This document shows positions 23,818 through 37,006 of a DNA stretch of 64,000 bases, in pieces. The stretch covers positions 6,087,716 through 6,151,715 of the forward strand of contig CM012955.1 in NCBI GenBank assembly GCA_000181795.3. The letters run 5' to 3'. The stretch comes from Trichinella spiralis (lineage: Eukaryota > Nematoda > Enoplea > Trichinellida > Trichinellidae). The translations under genes and the position numbers were made by a program. The notes beneath the pieces were generated by a model. It was not told the DNA's origin and searched no databases. It was given only the letters and a program-made list of their open reading frames with translations. Within the stretch, counting starts at the first letter, position 1, and every line of letters begins with the position of its first letter.

Positions 23818-26800
23818 TCGCTCTCTCTTCAAGTTTTGTACTTTTCAGAGCATGCCAGAAATGCTACAAACTTGTCCACAAATATTGAAATGAATGATAG
23901 AAACAAAATTAACGACTGCGGTAAAAACTGATATCAACAATTAGCAATGATTCGCTCATTTCAATTATGAAAAGTTCACATTACCTTCCCACACAATTTC
24001 TGAAAACCATCGATCAATGTCTGGAAACGTTTTCACACATTTTAATTGAAAAAAAAAAGAAAACCATTCCGGATAAAAGATTTGGCCAGTGAAAATATTA
24101 AAAAAAAATTTTCTCTCAAGAACAAATATTTCCACATGTTGATGAGCATCTGAAATATTATTAACTAGAAATTTTTCACATAATTTGCTGAAAATATCAA
24201 AATTTCTCCTTCAACAATTTACAATATTATCTGTTATTAATGAAATATACAACCGGTGAATAAATCAATTCAGCAGCTGAAAAAGTAGTTGATGGAAATT
24301 TATTTGAAAAGTTTAAATTTTCCTCATAAAAAGCTTTGATTTGTGCAAATTTACTGAACTGATTGATTTTTGATGGAATTTTCACTGCAAATGCAATCCT
24401 GCAGTGTAAGATTCATCAATTTGACTCCTGTCACGAAAACCTGAGGCGAAGGAGCTACAGTAATATAATACATGTACCTGAAAATCATGTTAGCATAGCA
24501 AGATCAAGGGTAGAAAGATGTGGAAAGGCAGAGAGGCATTTTACAGAAAATGATGGCCAAATTCGTCTTCCATTTTAGACATCGTAAAAGGGAACAATGC
24601 AAATAACAATGTCGACACGGTTGCATTGCGCTGACAGTCAGCGAAAAAGTAGCATTTGCAGCAGGTCGAGCAAGAGACAATGACGCAAACGAGAAATTTC
24701 TGCTTTGTGCACAAAAACAACACATGTGCAAGGCAACTGATGATCATTCGCGCAATGAAGCGAAAAAGAAGAAATTGTGACACAGCCAGCGAATCAAGCA
24801 ACTTTAATAAAAGCGATGCCATTTGCACAGAGGAAAGCTACGTACAGAAAAATGCTACGTCATGAAAACAAATTTTCCGTTTCATTCAAACTCGTTCACT
24901 GTGATAAATCATCAATGCCAAAATACTGGAAAACATTACTCGACAACAAAAAAAATCTGTTCGACGAAGCATTGCATGCGTTACTTAAATGCTCACTAGT
25001 AATGAATATGATGATATTTTCACAGATACAAAAGAAACGATTTTTTCAATATTTATATGTAAATATTTAGGAAAAAATTTGTACGTGCAAAAAACTGTGA
25101 TCACGTATGACAAAAAATACAGATACTCGTTGTTAATATAAACAGAAATTACAACATTGACATCTTCATTTATAAATTGCGAATGTTCTTGTGTAATGAA
25201 ATTCTAGATTTCTAATTAAAAGCGAAACCTCTGAGCAAATACCGTTTCACGAACTGAACTATGTAGTGTAAAGTAAATAATGACTTTGAATAAAATGTGT
25301 TTAAAATTTTAAATAAGAAATAAGTAAAATAAAACGAACTTTGCAAAACATTCATCGATGGCGCTAACAACACTGAAACAGCGTGACTTCATCTGTCCAT
25401 ACACACGTCAGAAAAAAAAACAGTCGTATATTCTATAAAATTCAAATGCACAAAATTTTTAACGTACATATATGCAAAGCGCGAAAAATAAGTATATTAT
25501 AAACACGTAAAAAGTGATCTTGAAATAAATCATCACAAATAGCAGTTTACACGCGTGTTGATAAAGCAAAACATGCATCCATGAAAAATGACAAATAAAG
25601 CATACTTTGTCACGTCACGTCCCTCACACAAGTATTATTATTTCATCATTGCATAAGAGAATGATTTACAATCGTGAAAGTGCACATTTTCAACAGGCAA
25701 TAAACGGAAAACAAAGTCAGCGGTATTTTCAAACAAATTTCAACAAGGCGACAACGAACACGTAGCAGAAATTATCTTTTCTGTTTATGAAGCAGTGTGT
25801 CATAGATAAATATATATAAATTGTATAAAAAGATAGCATAAATTTGTCAACACTTTGTAATAACGAAAAAGAATATTTTGTCATACTGTAGCTAGCATTC
25901 AAGTTTTCTAAGTACACATAATGTCTATGCAGTATTCAAGTGAACATGATCAACGACGGATGACGTTGAAACTTGTTAATGAAAAAATTCTGTTCTTTTT
26001 TTAATTTTCTCAAATTATACATCTACAATTTATAACATTGCAAATAAGTACACCTGTGCCACTACAACTGCACAGTATGCAAATGTTTAATTATAAGATG
26101 CATAAATTATTATTGAAAGCAATAATTTATTCACATGTTTTGTTTGTTTATGAAACTTATCTCGAATTTAAAATGTCGAATAAATAACTGAAACGAAACA
26201 AACGAGTGACTTTATTATATTTATTTATTTATAACCCTTGTCGACACTACTCGAACACTATAAAGGTGAACAACCTGAAACTAATTTAGTACAATTAGTT
26301 GGTTTTCACTTTTTGCAAAAACTTGATACGACTACTGTTTTTAATTAAACAAAATAAATTAAATCGAATAGATTGGAGGAAAAAAGAAAACTGATACAAA
26401 AAAATAGTCGTGAATGTGAAAGCAAATGTGATAAACTGAAAATGTATTTACAAAATGCATTTATAAGTAAATATTTGTTTCGCTATAATGCAGACAAATT
26501 GATCGCTATGAAATTAAAATAAATAATAAACCACACCTGGTAATAATTAAATCAGAGCAGTGATGCAACAGTTCTATTGAACCCATGGTAATTTTGAGTT
26601 AATGAAAAACAAATGCGCCACAATTAAGAATGTATTGAAATTAATGCTGGACAATATTTTCAATCGGGGAATTTCATAAACAGATTACAACGATTTTTGA
26701 AATTTGGTAACGCTTGACAGTGTTTGACGTGCTGTTGAGCAAACTAGATAACAGCGCACATCACTGGGTAAATGTGGATGGATGTAAATATGAATAATGC

Positions 26801-27745
26801 ACGTTATTTATTCACAGTAATGCGTAAACAAAATTTAAACTGTAAAAATTTTCAAAACTGCAAAACGAGGAAACGCGTTTTCAAAAAAAGACATACGCGT
26901 ATAGTATAAAATAATAGAGTACATTTACAATTCGAAAATTATAAATTTCAGAAATATCAGTTTTATATTGTTCCAGCAACGTCATTCAAATTGGATTCAA
27001 AAGTTTTAGAAAATGTATTTTTGAATTTTTTTTAGAAATCTTTAAAATTCATTACAGTTATTTAAATATTTAGCCATTAATGTTGAATATTAAGTAAAAA
27101 AATACAGTCATCATCATCAGATCGTGCCGTAAATTAGGCGACTGTGACTTTTAACAATTTTTTTTAGTTTTTCTTCAACTGTTTTCAAATACAATAAGTC
27201 TCTTCGATAGCTCTTTTTGTAGAATATCATCGGTACAAGTAGAAAAATTATTCATTTTTTTAAATTATAAATAAATGATTTTCCATTTATCAAACAGTAC
27301 AGTGGAAGGTAAACTGAAAAATCGAATGGCATTTCAGAATCTGATAATTTTTTAAAAAAATGAATTTTTTTCATTACAATTGTGTATCAAGTGCGGTTAT
27401 TTATGGTTCATAAACTGCCGGTACGTATTGGAATAATTCATATAATATTTCAGCGTAATTGTGTTTTTGTTAAGCGGTGCTTTTTTGTATAACATTATTC
27501 GGCATACATTGAAACAGCAAAATTAAAAAAAAACATTGAGCAAATTTCACATAATTTTCTTTCAATAATTCCATTGAATATAATTTAAAAAAAAAGAAAA
27601 CGACATTAAATTCCACTGCTACAGTATGATTAATTCTTAAGCGTTTTGGTATACTGTAAATTTTAAGAGTTATTTCAGACGCCGGCCGCTGTTGCTCAGG
27701 TAACACATTTGATGCTCGAGTTGTGTGTTTACGGTAGTATTCTCC

Positions 27746-28381
27746 ATGGCCGAAGATGACAGAGAAATATTTCGCCTTTGGAAGATACGGCACAATGCAT
27801 TTCAAATGTGTCGTGATCGCGGTTTTCTGGTCACATCGAACGAACTAGACCAAAATTTTGAAGATTTTGTACGACAGTATGGGGATCGACCAAGCGAAGG
27901 AAAACCCGCCAGATCGGATTTGAGTTTCCTTGTTTCGCACGAAGAGGACGCTGCTGAAAATCTATTTGTTTATTTTGCTGATGAGAAAAAAGTTGGCATA
28001 AAGACCATAAAAAACGTCTGTCTACGCCTCCAGAGTGAAAATATGAGTAGAGCTATTATGATTGTTCAAGAACCGATGACGGCCATAGCCCGACATTCAG
28101 TAGCGGATCTCTCCCCTAAATATAGGTTAGAACAATTTTTGGAGGCCGAATTGATGGTAAATATAATACGGCACGAGCTTGTACCACGGCATGTCATCAT
28201 GTCCAGTAAAGAAAAGGACGAACTGTTGGACAGGTATAAAATCAAAGAACATCAACTGCCGAGGATCCAAAGCACTGACCCAATTGCTCGTTATTATGGC
28301 GTTGTTCGCGGACAGGTATTTAAAATAATTAGGCCATCAGAGACTGCTGGCTATTACGTGTCTTATCGTGTTGTTGTCTGA
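27746..28381 (+). CDS. rpb-5: RNA polymerase subunit RPABC1 (RPB5)
   Basis: Shared subunit of RNA polymerases I, II and III, in the lower jaw of the enzyme. The single uninterrupted exon encodes 211 residues, the usual size (about 210). I chose ATG 27746 because the family starts a few residues before RLWKIR; the upstream seven codons begin with GTG. Visible features are RLWKIRHNAFQMCRDRGFLV at the N-terminus, then KVGIKTIK, YRLEQFLEAELMVNI, HELVPRHVIMS, and the near-invariant C-terminal assembly domain LPRIQSTDPIARYYGVVRGQ followed by IIRPSETAGYYVSYR. A possible splice acceptor (GTTATTTCAG) lies 68 bases upstream of the start. A polyadenylation hexamer AATAAA overlaps the last base of the TGA stop codon. 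Confidence 0.97.
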   Translation: MAEDDREIFRLWKIRHNAFQMCRDRGFLVTSNELDQNFEDFVRQYGDRPSEGKPARSDLSFLVSHEEDAAENLFVYFADEKKVGIKTIKNVCLRLQSENMSRAIMIVQEPMTAIARHSVADLSPKYRLEQFLEAELMVNIIRHELVPRHVIMSSKEKDELLDRYKIKEHQLPRIQSTDPIARYYGVVRGQVFKIIRPSETAGYYVSYRVVV

Positions 28382-28386
28382 ATAAA
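28381..28386 (+). terminator. Polyadenylation signal overlapping the RPB5 stop codon
   Basis: AATAAA begins on the final A of the TGA stop. If used, the 3' UTR would be only about 15-30 bases. Confidence 0.6.
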
Positions 28387-29023
28387 GCTTTCCCAATTTT
28401 ATGAAGTGTATTTCTGACATATTTTGCATATGCACTGTTATTATTATTGAAGTTATAAATTTCACTCTTATATTTTGTTTTACATTTAGATTTTGAATTT
28501 GAAATGAAAACTGTTTAAATTATTATTAATGTTAATTTTTGTAATTTAGAAATTGAAAACGATATTTCTGATTTTGAGCCTGCCCATTCACCCACAAATT
28601 AATAACTGAAACATTAACTTTGCCCGATCATAAAAAATTAAAATAATATACTATTATAACTTACCTGTTGTCACATTCGTCGTTAGGGCTTACATCAATA
28701 ATTTCTACTTAAGCGTGGTTATTTAATACTCTGTGATAATAATAATAATAATAAGATGAGTGTAAAATATCGAGCAGTTGTTTGCCACAAACAAACGCAC
28801 GCGTATGCTTGAAGAAAAAGCAATATATTAACTTAACTTTCAACTTATATATATATATATTTGCATCGAACACTCACTCATCCATACTTACGTATACTGA
28901 ATTATAGCCGACTATAAAAAAATTAAATACCAGCCAATCAAATAAATAAATAAATAAATGTAAAAATGCATTTGTTTCTTATAAAAATACTAAAACTATA
29001 AAAAGCTTATAAAATTGAAATAA
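28387..29023. other. Intergenic region between convergent genes
   Basis: AT-rich spacer between RPB5 and the neurexin-like gene, which converge here. It contains an ATA run (28738-28755) and a TA run (28848-28860). Confidence 0.6.
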
Positions 29024-32000
29024 CTACTGAAGTTTTGGAGGAGAAACAGCAACCAGACGTCGGTTGTGCTGTTGTTGTTGCTCTTGATCTGCAATTTGAT
29101 TTTGTTGTAAAGGCGCAGCCGGAGGATACTCACGCGACAATCTGTTAACATTTTCATCCATGTATTTCAAATCACCAGAACTGCATTCATAGCTTCCAAA
29201 ATTTTTCGGTGATATAACAATATCCTGACTGTCATCGTTCAGTTTGTCCATTTCATCTGGTGGTGAAACATTATTCACACACTGACTCTAAACGAGATTT
29301 GAAGATTAAAGAAAAAAAGATTGGCCCTTTTTTTCTTTTTACAAATCAGTCATCAGTAAAATTTAAATGTGAAAACTTACTTAATTGTAAACTTTATTTA
29401 ATTTCAATAAATATCCTTACAGATTATATTGTATTTTTTTTTCCTCTTGCAACATACAAAGATCTATTGCTTGCAACTGAGTATTATTATTGTATAAAAG
29501 AGGGAAAATATTTGCACCAAAGGTTAATAAATACACGATCTAGCTCAGCTCACCGACGAATAATCATCCGTGGCGGCATTCAATCCACCACTTCCGTGAT
29601 CTTCAGCTGTTTCTGGTTGATGACAACAGCAGCGTTGGTTTTGAAATTCTAAAAGAAAAAAAATATATCATCAAAAAGCAATAATAATGCTAATAATTTT
29701 CGTGTTTCACATACACAATAATAAAAATGAAAAAATAAAAAAAAAACACTACCATCGTCTAATTCGGAAAAATCATCTTCGTCTTCGTAGATTTCATGCG
29801 TTATGTAGGATTTTCTTTGCACTTTTCTCCAAAGCAAAACCGCAAACACCAAAACCACCACCACAGAAATAAAAATAATAAAACCAACTGCAATGCCTGA
29901 AAAATTAATGAATAATAACAGTGATTTGAAATTCTTTATCAAATTAATTCAAAAGAGAAATACTGTTATTAATTTTTTTTGCCAGTATTATTTGTGTGAT
30001 TGTTTTTTTCTAAGAAATAATTCAAGTTGTTTCTCTATAAGACGGAATCAAAAAAAAATACATATATATATACATAAAAGCAAAAGTGGTAAAGCAAAGC
30101 TACTACGAGAAAATCAACACACAACTAACTATCTCTCTCTCTCTCTCTCTCTCTAACCTGCGCTTTCTCCGTCAGATTTTTCTGCAAAATCATTTTCATT
30201 CAAAGGAGTTGTCAAATGTGTAAAAACATCTTCCAGTTCAATATTGTCAGCATATATACGTGTTTCTAGCAGACGATCCCACGCAGGCATTGTCTAATAA
30301 ATTTGCATTTTCACCACATTATGGATCTGCAAATGTATTATTATATTATTCGAACTCACCAATGACGCGGATGTCGTAAGCGGCTGAAGCGTTTCGGTAG
30401 TTAATCCACACGGAGACAAGTGTACATCTTCATTGTTTATTGAATACAGTCGAAATCGTCGTTCTGGATCCGTAAATCCGACAGTTTTAACCAATTCGAA
30501 CAATGGAACAGAAGATTCACCGGCAACAGCATTATTTTCGATCAACAAATCTAATCAACAATCAATCAATCAATCAATCAATGCAAAACACACATTATAT
30601 ACTACTTTAACTGATTAGAAATTATTACTGTTCATTCAAAACAAATAAACTAAATTTTAAAAATAATGAAATAATACTTGATATGCAGCCTCGATATTTT
30701 GTCACATTTGCACTTGATGAAAGCTGACGAAATCCACCAACCAACAATTCCCCTCGTCGAAGTATGGTCGAATCCAGTAGCGGTACATCTTTCTCTTGAT
30801 CATCCACCTGTAAACGTACATTTGTATCGAAATAATTAAACTCGGAAATTTAAACCTTGATAATCATTTTGAAATCATTGTACAATTGAAGCAAAACAAG
30901 ATGAGGTTTATCGTTCAAGTAGTTGCCGTAAAAGTGATAAATGACGGATGATAATTGTTTATCGTCGAATATTTGAAAAGCCAACTCATTGTTGAACAGC
31001 ATGATGTTGAAATAGGACCCTTTCAACGGTCGGCTTTTCTCTATTAGCAGCATCGCCTGACGGTCCCTGAGTTTGAATGGCGTCATGAAAACGAAACGCA
31101 GCAAATCGCTCGCTTGTCCAAACAGGCTAACCGGTGCACCGCCACCACCACCACCACCACCGTGAGATGATGAGAACAATTTGTCCAAACGGAACGAAAT
31201 CACGCTGTGGCCAGTAAAATGCACTCCTTCGTCTTAAAACATATTGTATGCAAATTTTCGATTCATATTCATTCATGATAAAATAATTTCAAATTATCAA
31301 CCGTGTGAGCAATTTTTCCCAGAAAAAGCAGTATCACTGCAGTGGCATTGTTCGTTCAATGTACGCGTCGACCAGTCGACCGTGAAATGTCCACCGTTGA
31401 AACAGATCAGTGAAGATTTGGAATAAAATCTGCATCCACTAGAATCGGCTGAAAAAAATTTTTTTTTCAATTTAAAAACATAAAAAAATAAAAATAAAAA
31501 AAAACATACGAGAATCTGTTGTCCGTTCACCGGCCTTTTTCAAATCCACGTCATCGGAACCAATTCTCAGACCACGCATGCAGCCCAAGTAATTTTCAAG
31601 CTTTGTCGCGTACACGGCTTGTCGTTTTTTCCGTCCATTATAAAACGCTTGGGATGGAAGTCCGCCGACATAGGTTAATGTATAATTGGATATATTGTTC
31701 GGTGGAACTGGCGGACGTGGTGGAATCACCGTCTCTGAAATGTGTACGCAAAAAATAAAATGAGCACACAAAAACAGCAATTTCATGGAAATTATGCAAA
31801 GTTTGAGTAGAAATAAAATAATAATAATAATAATAATAAATTCATACGAAAATTATACGGATCTATAAAACTGGTAACGTAATTTCCTGACATCCAAGTG
31901 GTGGCGTCAATTTTACAACTGACATCTTCAACGTACAAATGAATCACATGCCCTCTGCGTACAACGGCCACTTGTTTCCACTCCATATTGTTGAATTCTT

Positions 32001-35000
32001 GAGAACAACACACACACACACAAAACAATATTATATTAATAAAAAAAACTAATTGCTGTTTCATTTTATCGATAATAAATGAATAATCATTTTTTTACTC
32101 GAAGTCTTGCCAATTGCAGTGCATTGTTTCACTTCACGATCGCTGTTGACAGTCAACGAAAGTCTATTGCTTTCCCACAAATGTAATTGTATGAAATTAT
32201 AAAATTGATCATGCGCGTACAGCAACAATCCGGATTCCTGAAAATTATAATAAATTAAAACGCTAAAATCTACTCGTGATTATTGTTTTTGTCGAAACAA
32301 AACAAAAAAAAGAAAAAATACCTGATCTGTTCGAAAACTGAGAACAATCTGTTCCACGAGTGGATTTTGTTGCAAATCTCTGTACGTTATGAATCCGTTG
32401 TCTTTTCTTTGAAATGATACGTCGCTTTGTTCATTTATATCTGAAAAAAAAATGAAAAAAAAAAAACAAAACACTTTCTATGTTTAAATTCAAAAATCGA
32501 CATTAAACTTGTACCGATTTCGCACAAACTGCCAAACTGAGCATAGGGATTTTTGCATTTACATCTGGCTACACCATTTGCATAATCTTCTGAGCAGAGA
32601 GCTCCATTTGCACAATTCAAATGAGCACAATAATTTTGACAGCCAAGTTTCAAATTATGGGCAGAATTTCTAAATGAAAAAAAAATTCAATTCTGTTTTT
32701 TTTTTCAAAATTATACCAACTCAACTCAGTTGGAAAAGTTTGCAATGGAATTCGTCGTTTGTCGACCACAAGTTCTCCGATGCAACCAACAAATCGATTT
32801 TCAGGAGTGCTCAAATAAAAAAAAATTATTTCACAGATATATTAATTAAAATTTTCAAATGATCCCATTTAAAAATAGATATCAATTAACAAACAAACAA
32901 ACAAACAAACAACCAACCTGTGACTTCCGCCGATCATCAGTGGCTTATCAAAAGTCGTTCTATCAAGTTGTTCATTGTCGGCAAGTTTGTAAAATGCTTG
33001 TTTACGATTGAAAACGAAAAATATTTCCGAATCGATATTTTCCACTTTAATTCGATTCCATTCATTTGAAGTATACGACGATCCGACGTTCAAGTCTTCA
33101 AGTGTTACAGTTTTCATTCCATAATTTTGATCACGACGAAGATTGAAATCAAACTGAAAATCAACCACTGCAGCTGAAAAAAAAAATCACATATACATTT
33201 GAATGTAAATTTGCATTACAAAAAAAAATCACACCTTTGTTGAGTAAAATTCGAAAAAAACGACCATCATCAGCTTCTTGGTTGATAAGAATTGCCTTTT
33301 CTGAGTTGGTTGTTTTGAACCAAATTTCCAAATTTGTTCCCTTCCAAGCAGATTCTTCTATTATTGTTCCAGATCCGAAAAATTGTATCGCTTCTTCTAG
33401 ATCTGTATGCGCAGAAAACACACATAAAAAAACAATTAACAAATTAGCATTGAACTAGCTGGTGCAGATATGGATAAACTATTTTACCGGAACCACGACA
33501 TTCCAACGGACCAAGTGCTACATTAGCCCAACCTTTTCTGGGACGATGTTGGATAAATGTCATTTCTATTAATCCGGCCTGATGATTGACCAAATATCCT
33601 GCATCGACGTGTGGATTCAAATCGTTTTCATCACAATTGCAACGCCCAGCTAGAAATGAAATAATATTTTTTTTGCTTCATTTTTTATCTTTTGAAAATT
33701 GACGTAACAAAATTTTCACAACCAACCAACCTTTCGCACAAGTTTTGTTCGCATAACAAAAACAGGCGTTCTTTTCCGAAATCAGCGTTGAAAAATTTCC
33801 ATACATTGTGGCTGATCGAAACCAAGTGTACGTGGGAAAACTTGAAAAAATTGAATTTTTAGAAAACAAAAAGAAAAAAAGATAAAAGTCGAATTTTTCA
33901 CTCACTCGAGTGGAGCATTGTTGCAAGTGTAGACAAAATGTTGACGACAAAAATGGGAATTCATGATCAAATAACGCAATGCATTCAAAGAAAAATGACT
34001 AAATGAATAAATCATTTTTTCAAATAAATAAAAATAAATAAAATGAAACAACTGATGATGTTTATTTGAATATGTTCACCTGTAGGAAATAATGTACGTT
34101 GTGTCTTTGGCCCATACTGATCGAATTTGCATCGACTCTTCGAAATTATGTTCAACAATTGTCCATCCATGATTCAATTCATCGTCCATTGTGCAATGAA
34201 CGTAAACTGGTCCAATTGGACCCGATCCGTCTGGATCAATACGATAAACACCAGAACGACGATTGCCCATTCGATACAAATGATGACAACTCTTTTCCAA
34301 AGTGGCTATTTAATAAATAAATAAATAAATATGTACTGATGAAAAATAAAATTCCAATTACAAAATTGACATAACGATCCAACGTATGGTATTGTAGCGC
34401 AAGAACAACGAGCGCCATTTCTGCCGTCATCAATGCACGATGAATGATGACGACATCGTCGAGTATCACATGCCGAATGATTGACAACAAATTTGTAAGA
34501 CCAAAGAGTTGGAATTTCACCACAACCATACGCTAATTGTTCATTGCTAATCAACTGCTTTTGGCCAGCAACTTTACTCAACCACAGTACATTTGTAAAG
34601 TCGACGTAAAAATTTTTCACACAACCCACAAAACCTTGAATTTCATTTTAAACAAACACAACATTCATTAAACATTCTACGCACATGAATAAGTAAAAAT
34701 TGAAAAAATAAAATAACACCGGACCTTCGGATTGATTCGAACCGATGATAATATCGTGCAAAACGAGAGAATTTTCCAATATATTTGGCCAAAAACGACA
34801 ACGATTCCATCCCGATGCAGTTTGAACGTGTATTTCTTGAATACTGTATTCAAAAATTAGTTGGAACTCTACAAAGCTAAAAAAAGAAAAAAAAAGAATT
34901 AAAAAAATACTATAATGTATACGGTAATGAATAGGGTGATTTTTTTTTGAAAAAAGAATAATACGGATGAAAAAGTGACAATTTAAGTAGAACATCAATT

Positions 35001-37006
35001 GTAAACAATTAATTTCAAAATATCGTATACTGTACTTGCCGTTTGTCATTTTCACTGAAAGGTAGTGAACATTGTAAGGGTTTTCGTTGACCGTAGAAAA
35101 TTTCTACAAGACTCTGATTGACAATGTCAACTGAAATCGACGCATTCGGAACACTGAGCAAAGAAATTTTCAACAGCTCTTGTCTCGACTGAACACTGCT
35201 CTGTAAACAAACAAGCGAAAAAAAAGTGCAACGTACAATCGCGCGAACGACAATTGACAAATGTTTGAAAATTTACTTTAAAATTTAAAACAATTTTCGA
35301 CGGTTGATTTTCATACTGTGGCAATTTGTAAACGAGGTGTTGATTTTTTTTCACCAGAATCGATACAGTACCTGGAATTGATGAGAATGAATAATTTTTG
35401 AAATTGGAATCGATTGGTCGAATTGGAACACCTTGGGATTCGCAACGCATCCCTTGAAAACCGCTGTACAAGCAGTTGCAGCGTAAATTTCCGAACAAAT
35501 TTACGCAACGATCACGGGCCACATTGCGGCACGGATTCGTTTTACAATGGTCGACACAACCGTTTTCCACGTCACTCGAATGGGATTCAATTTCACTTTC
35601 ATTGTGGAAAATCGACCCACGAATGCATCCGACAATTGCCGGAATATATTTCATCGATGGATTTGAATCTGAAAATGAAATAAAAGCAAAAAAAAAATCA
35701 ACATTTATTTATTTAGTTTAGAAAATTTTTTAATATTATTGTTTTATTGTAATGTTTTAAAAAGAAAATGAAAAAAAAATTATTTTTTCCTTCTTCGAAA
35801 AACAATAATGATTCATCTGTCGTTGTTGAACAAACAGCTTGCAGAATACTTTTTGTTTGCTTTGATTGATTTGTTTCAATTGAGTAGAATAAAAGTAAAA
35901 TAAAATCACGAAACAGCAAAATTTGTTGAAAAAAAATTTAAAAAAAATGGACAATACCGTAACCAAATTTGATCTGCACTTTGAGATGATCAAGTGCCGT
36001 GGTTGGATTGAAATGATGATGATGATGATCCACAAGGGCCGTTTGGACAAGTTCGTCGTCCACAGCGAGACCAAGTTCGCCAGTTGAACATCCGAACGTG
36101 ACGCTAATGTGATGCGGATAACCGTCGGAAAAATCTGCAAAAGTGAAAATTTTCAAAAAAAAAAAACTGTAAACTGTCTGATGGTACAAATGGGTTTACA
36201 GTAGGGTTGGTGAGAAATTTTTTGAAATGCAATGAAATTAAACAGGGTTTTTGTTAATGTGCTTGCATTTTTCGTTAATGGTGATATATGAGTGATAATT
36301 TTGAAATGAGAATCTGTTTTGAATGAAAAGACAAACAAAGAATGAATAATAACATTTTTCGGCAAGGTGTCGCTGGGCTTTGATAAAAGATGACGTCGAA
36401 TTGGACATGTCTTGAGGCGATCAACATTATAACTTTGCAAATAATTGCCAAGCTGTAAACTGGGTTTGAAAAATCACAAGAAATGAGAATAATAAAAATA
36501 CCAGTCAAACAGAGAATATAATAAATATTCAAAGAACAACAGATTAATTGACGATGAGAAACTGTACGAAAAATGGTCTGATAGGATATGAATGATGATC
36601 GAATGATGGAACAAACGTCTCCAATTAGCTGCTAACCTGTTAAAGCGTGTTGCAAAGTTGCCAATGTATGATTGTCGACGACAAGCTGCAAGTGGAATTT
36701 TCGATGTTGTAGAAATAGTTCCAGGCGAAATTGAGTTCCATTCGACGACATCTGTTCGACGTAGATGGTCCCAAGACGTCCCGTATAGCTTCGGGTGATG
36801 ATTTCAAATTGATAATTGAGAAATGGATCCGAGCGAGAACAATGGAAATAATGTTTGGTGGAAACGAGCCGCGATCGGCTTGACAACAACGTACGCCATT
36901 GGTTCAAATGGCCAGTATTGTCGGCTGTGCAGAATTGCAAACACCGGGCACACATCCAAGCGATCAACGTCAACCGGACGTAGAGGGATATCGTTGGTTT
37001 GATCAT
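29024..37006 (-). CDS. Neurexin/Caspr-like transmembrane receptor (LamG-EGF-FBG)
   Basis: Cell-surface adhesion receptor of the neurexin IV/Caspr/axotactin group (nematode relatives NLR-1 and ITX-1). I assembled 26 exons keeping frame throughout, 1631 residues: 36637-37006, 35958-36134, 35277-35668, 35040-35200, 34725-34876, 34362-34634, 34080-34305, 33906-33998, 33731-33840, 33488-33649, 33235-33402, 32918-33173, 32726-32809, 32515-32669, 32322-32440, 32099-32237, 31848-31997, 31510-31734, 31302-31448, 30856-31232, 30678-30807, 30360-30550, 30158-30293, 29753-29896, 29554-29648, 29024-29287. Order: signal peptide (1-28), LamG, EGF (about 219-258), LamG, EGF (470-505), fibrinogen-like part (SCHHLYRMGN, VYVHCTMDDE; 512-650), LamG, EGF (885-925), LamG, EGF (1140-1187), LamG, one membrane helix (GIAVGFIIFISVVVVLVFAV; about 1465-1487) and a cytoplasmic tail of about 145 residues starting KSYITHEIYEDED, like protein 4.1-binding tails. 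The N-terminal discoidin domain of Caspr is absent. Exon 13's donor is the least certain. Confidence 0.88.

Larger units (their letters stand above)
21185..27678. other. Long stretch without recognisable genes
   Basis: About 6.5 kb between the phosphatase first exon and RPB5. It contains a CAGT/TAGC-rich tandem stretch (21728-21800), ATA repeats (22027-22043), a TA microsatellite (23783-23813) and several open frames of 60-134 codons (for example 22893-23297 and 24777-25070) with no family resemblance and mostly non-ATG starts. It is probably the promoter and 5' intron of the phosphatase gene plus intergenic DNA. Confidence 0.5.

Noticed and set aside
34720-34745. GATTCGAACC resembling a tRNA B box
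   Set aside because: It lies inside a coding exon of the neurexin-like gene, with no A box or cloverleaf partner sequence nearby.
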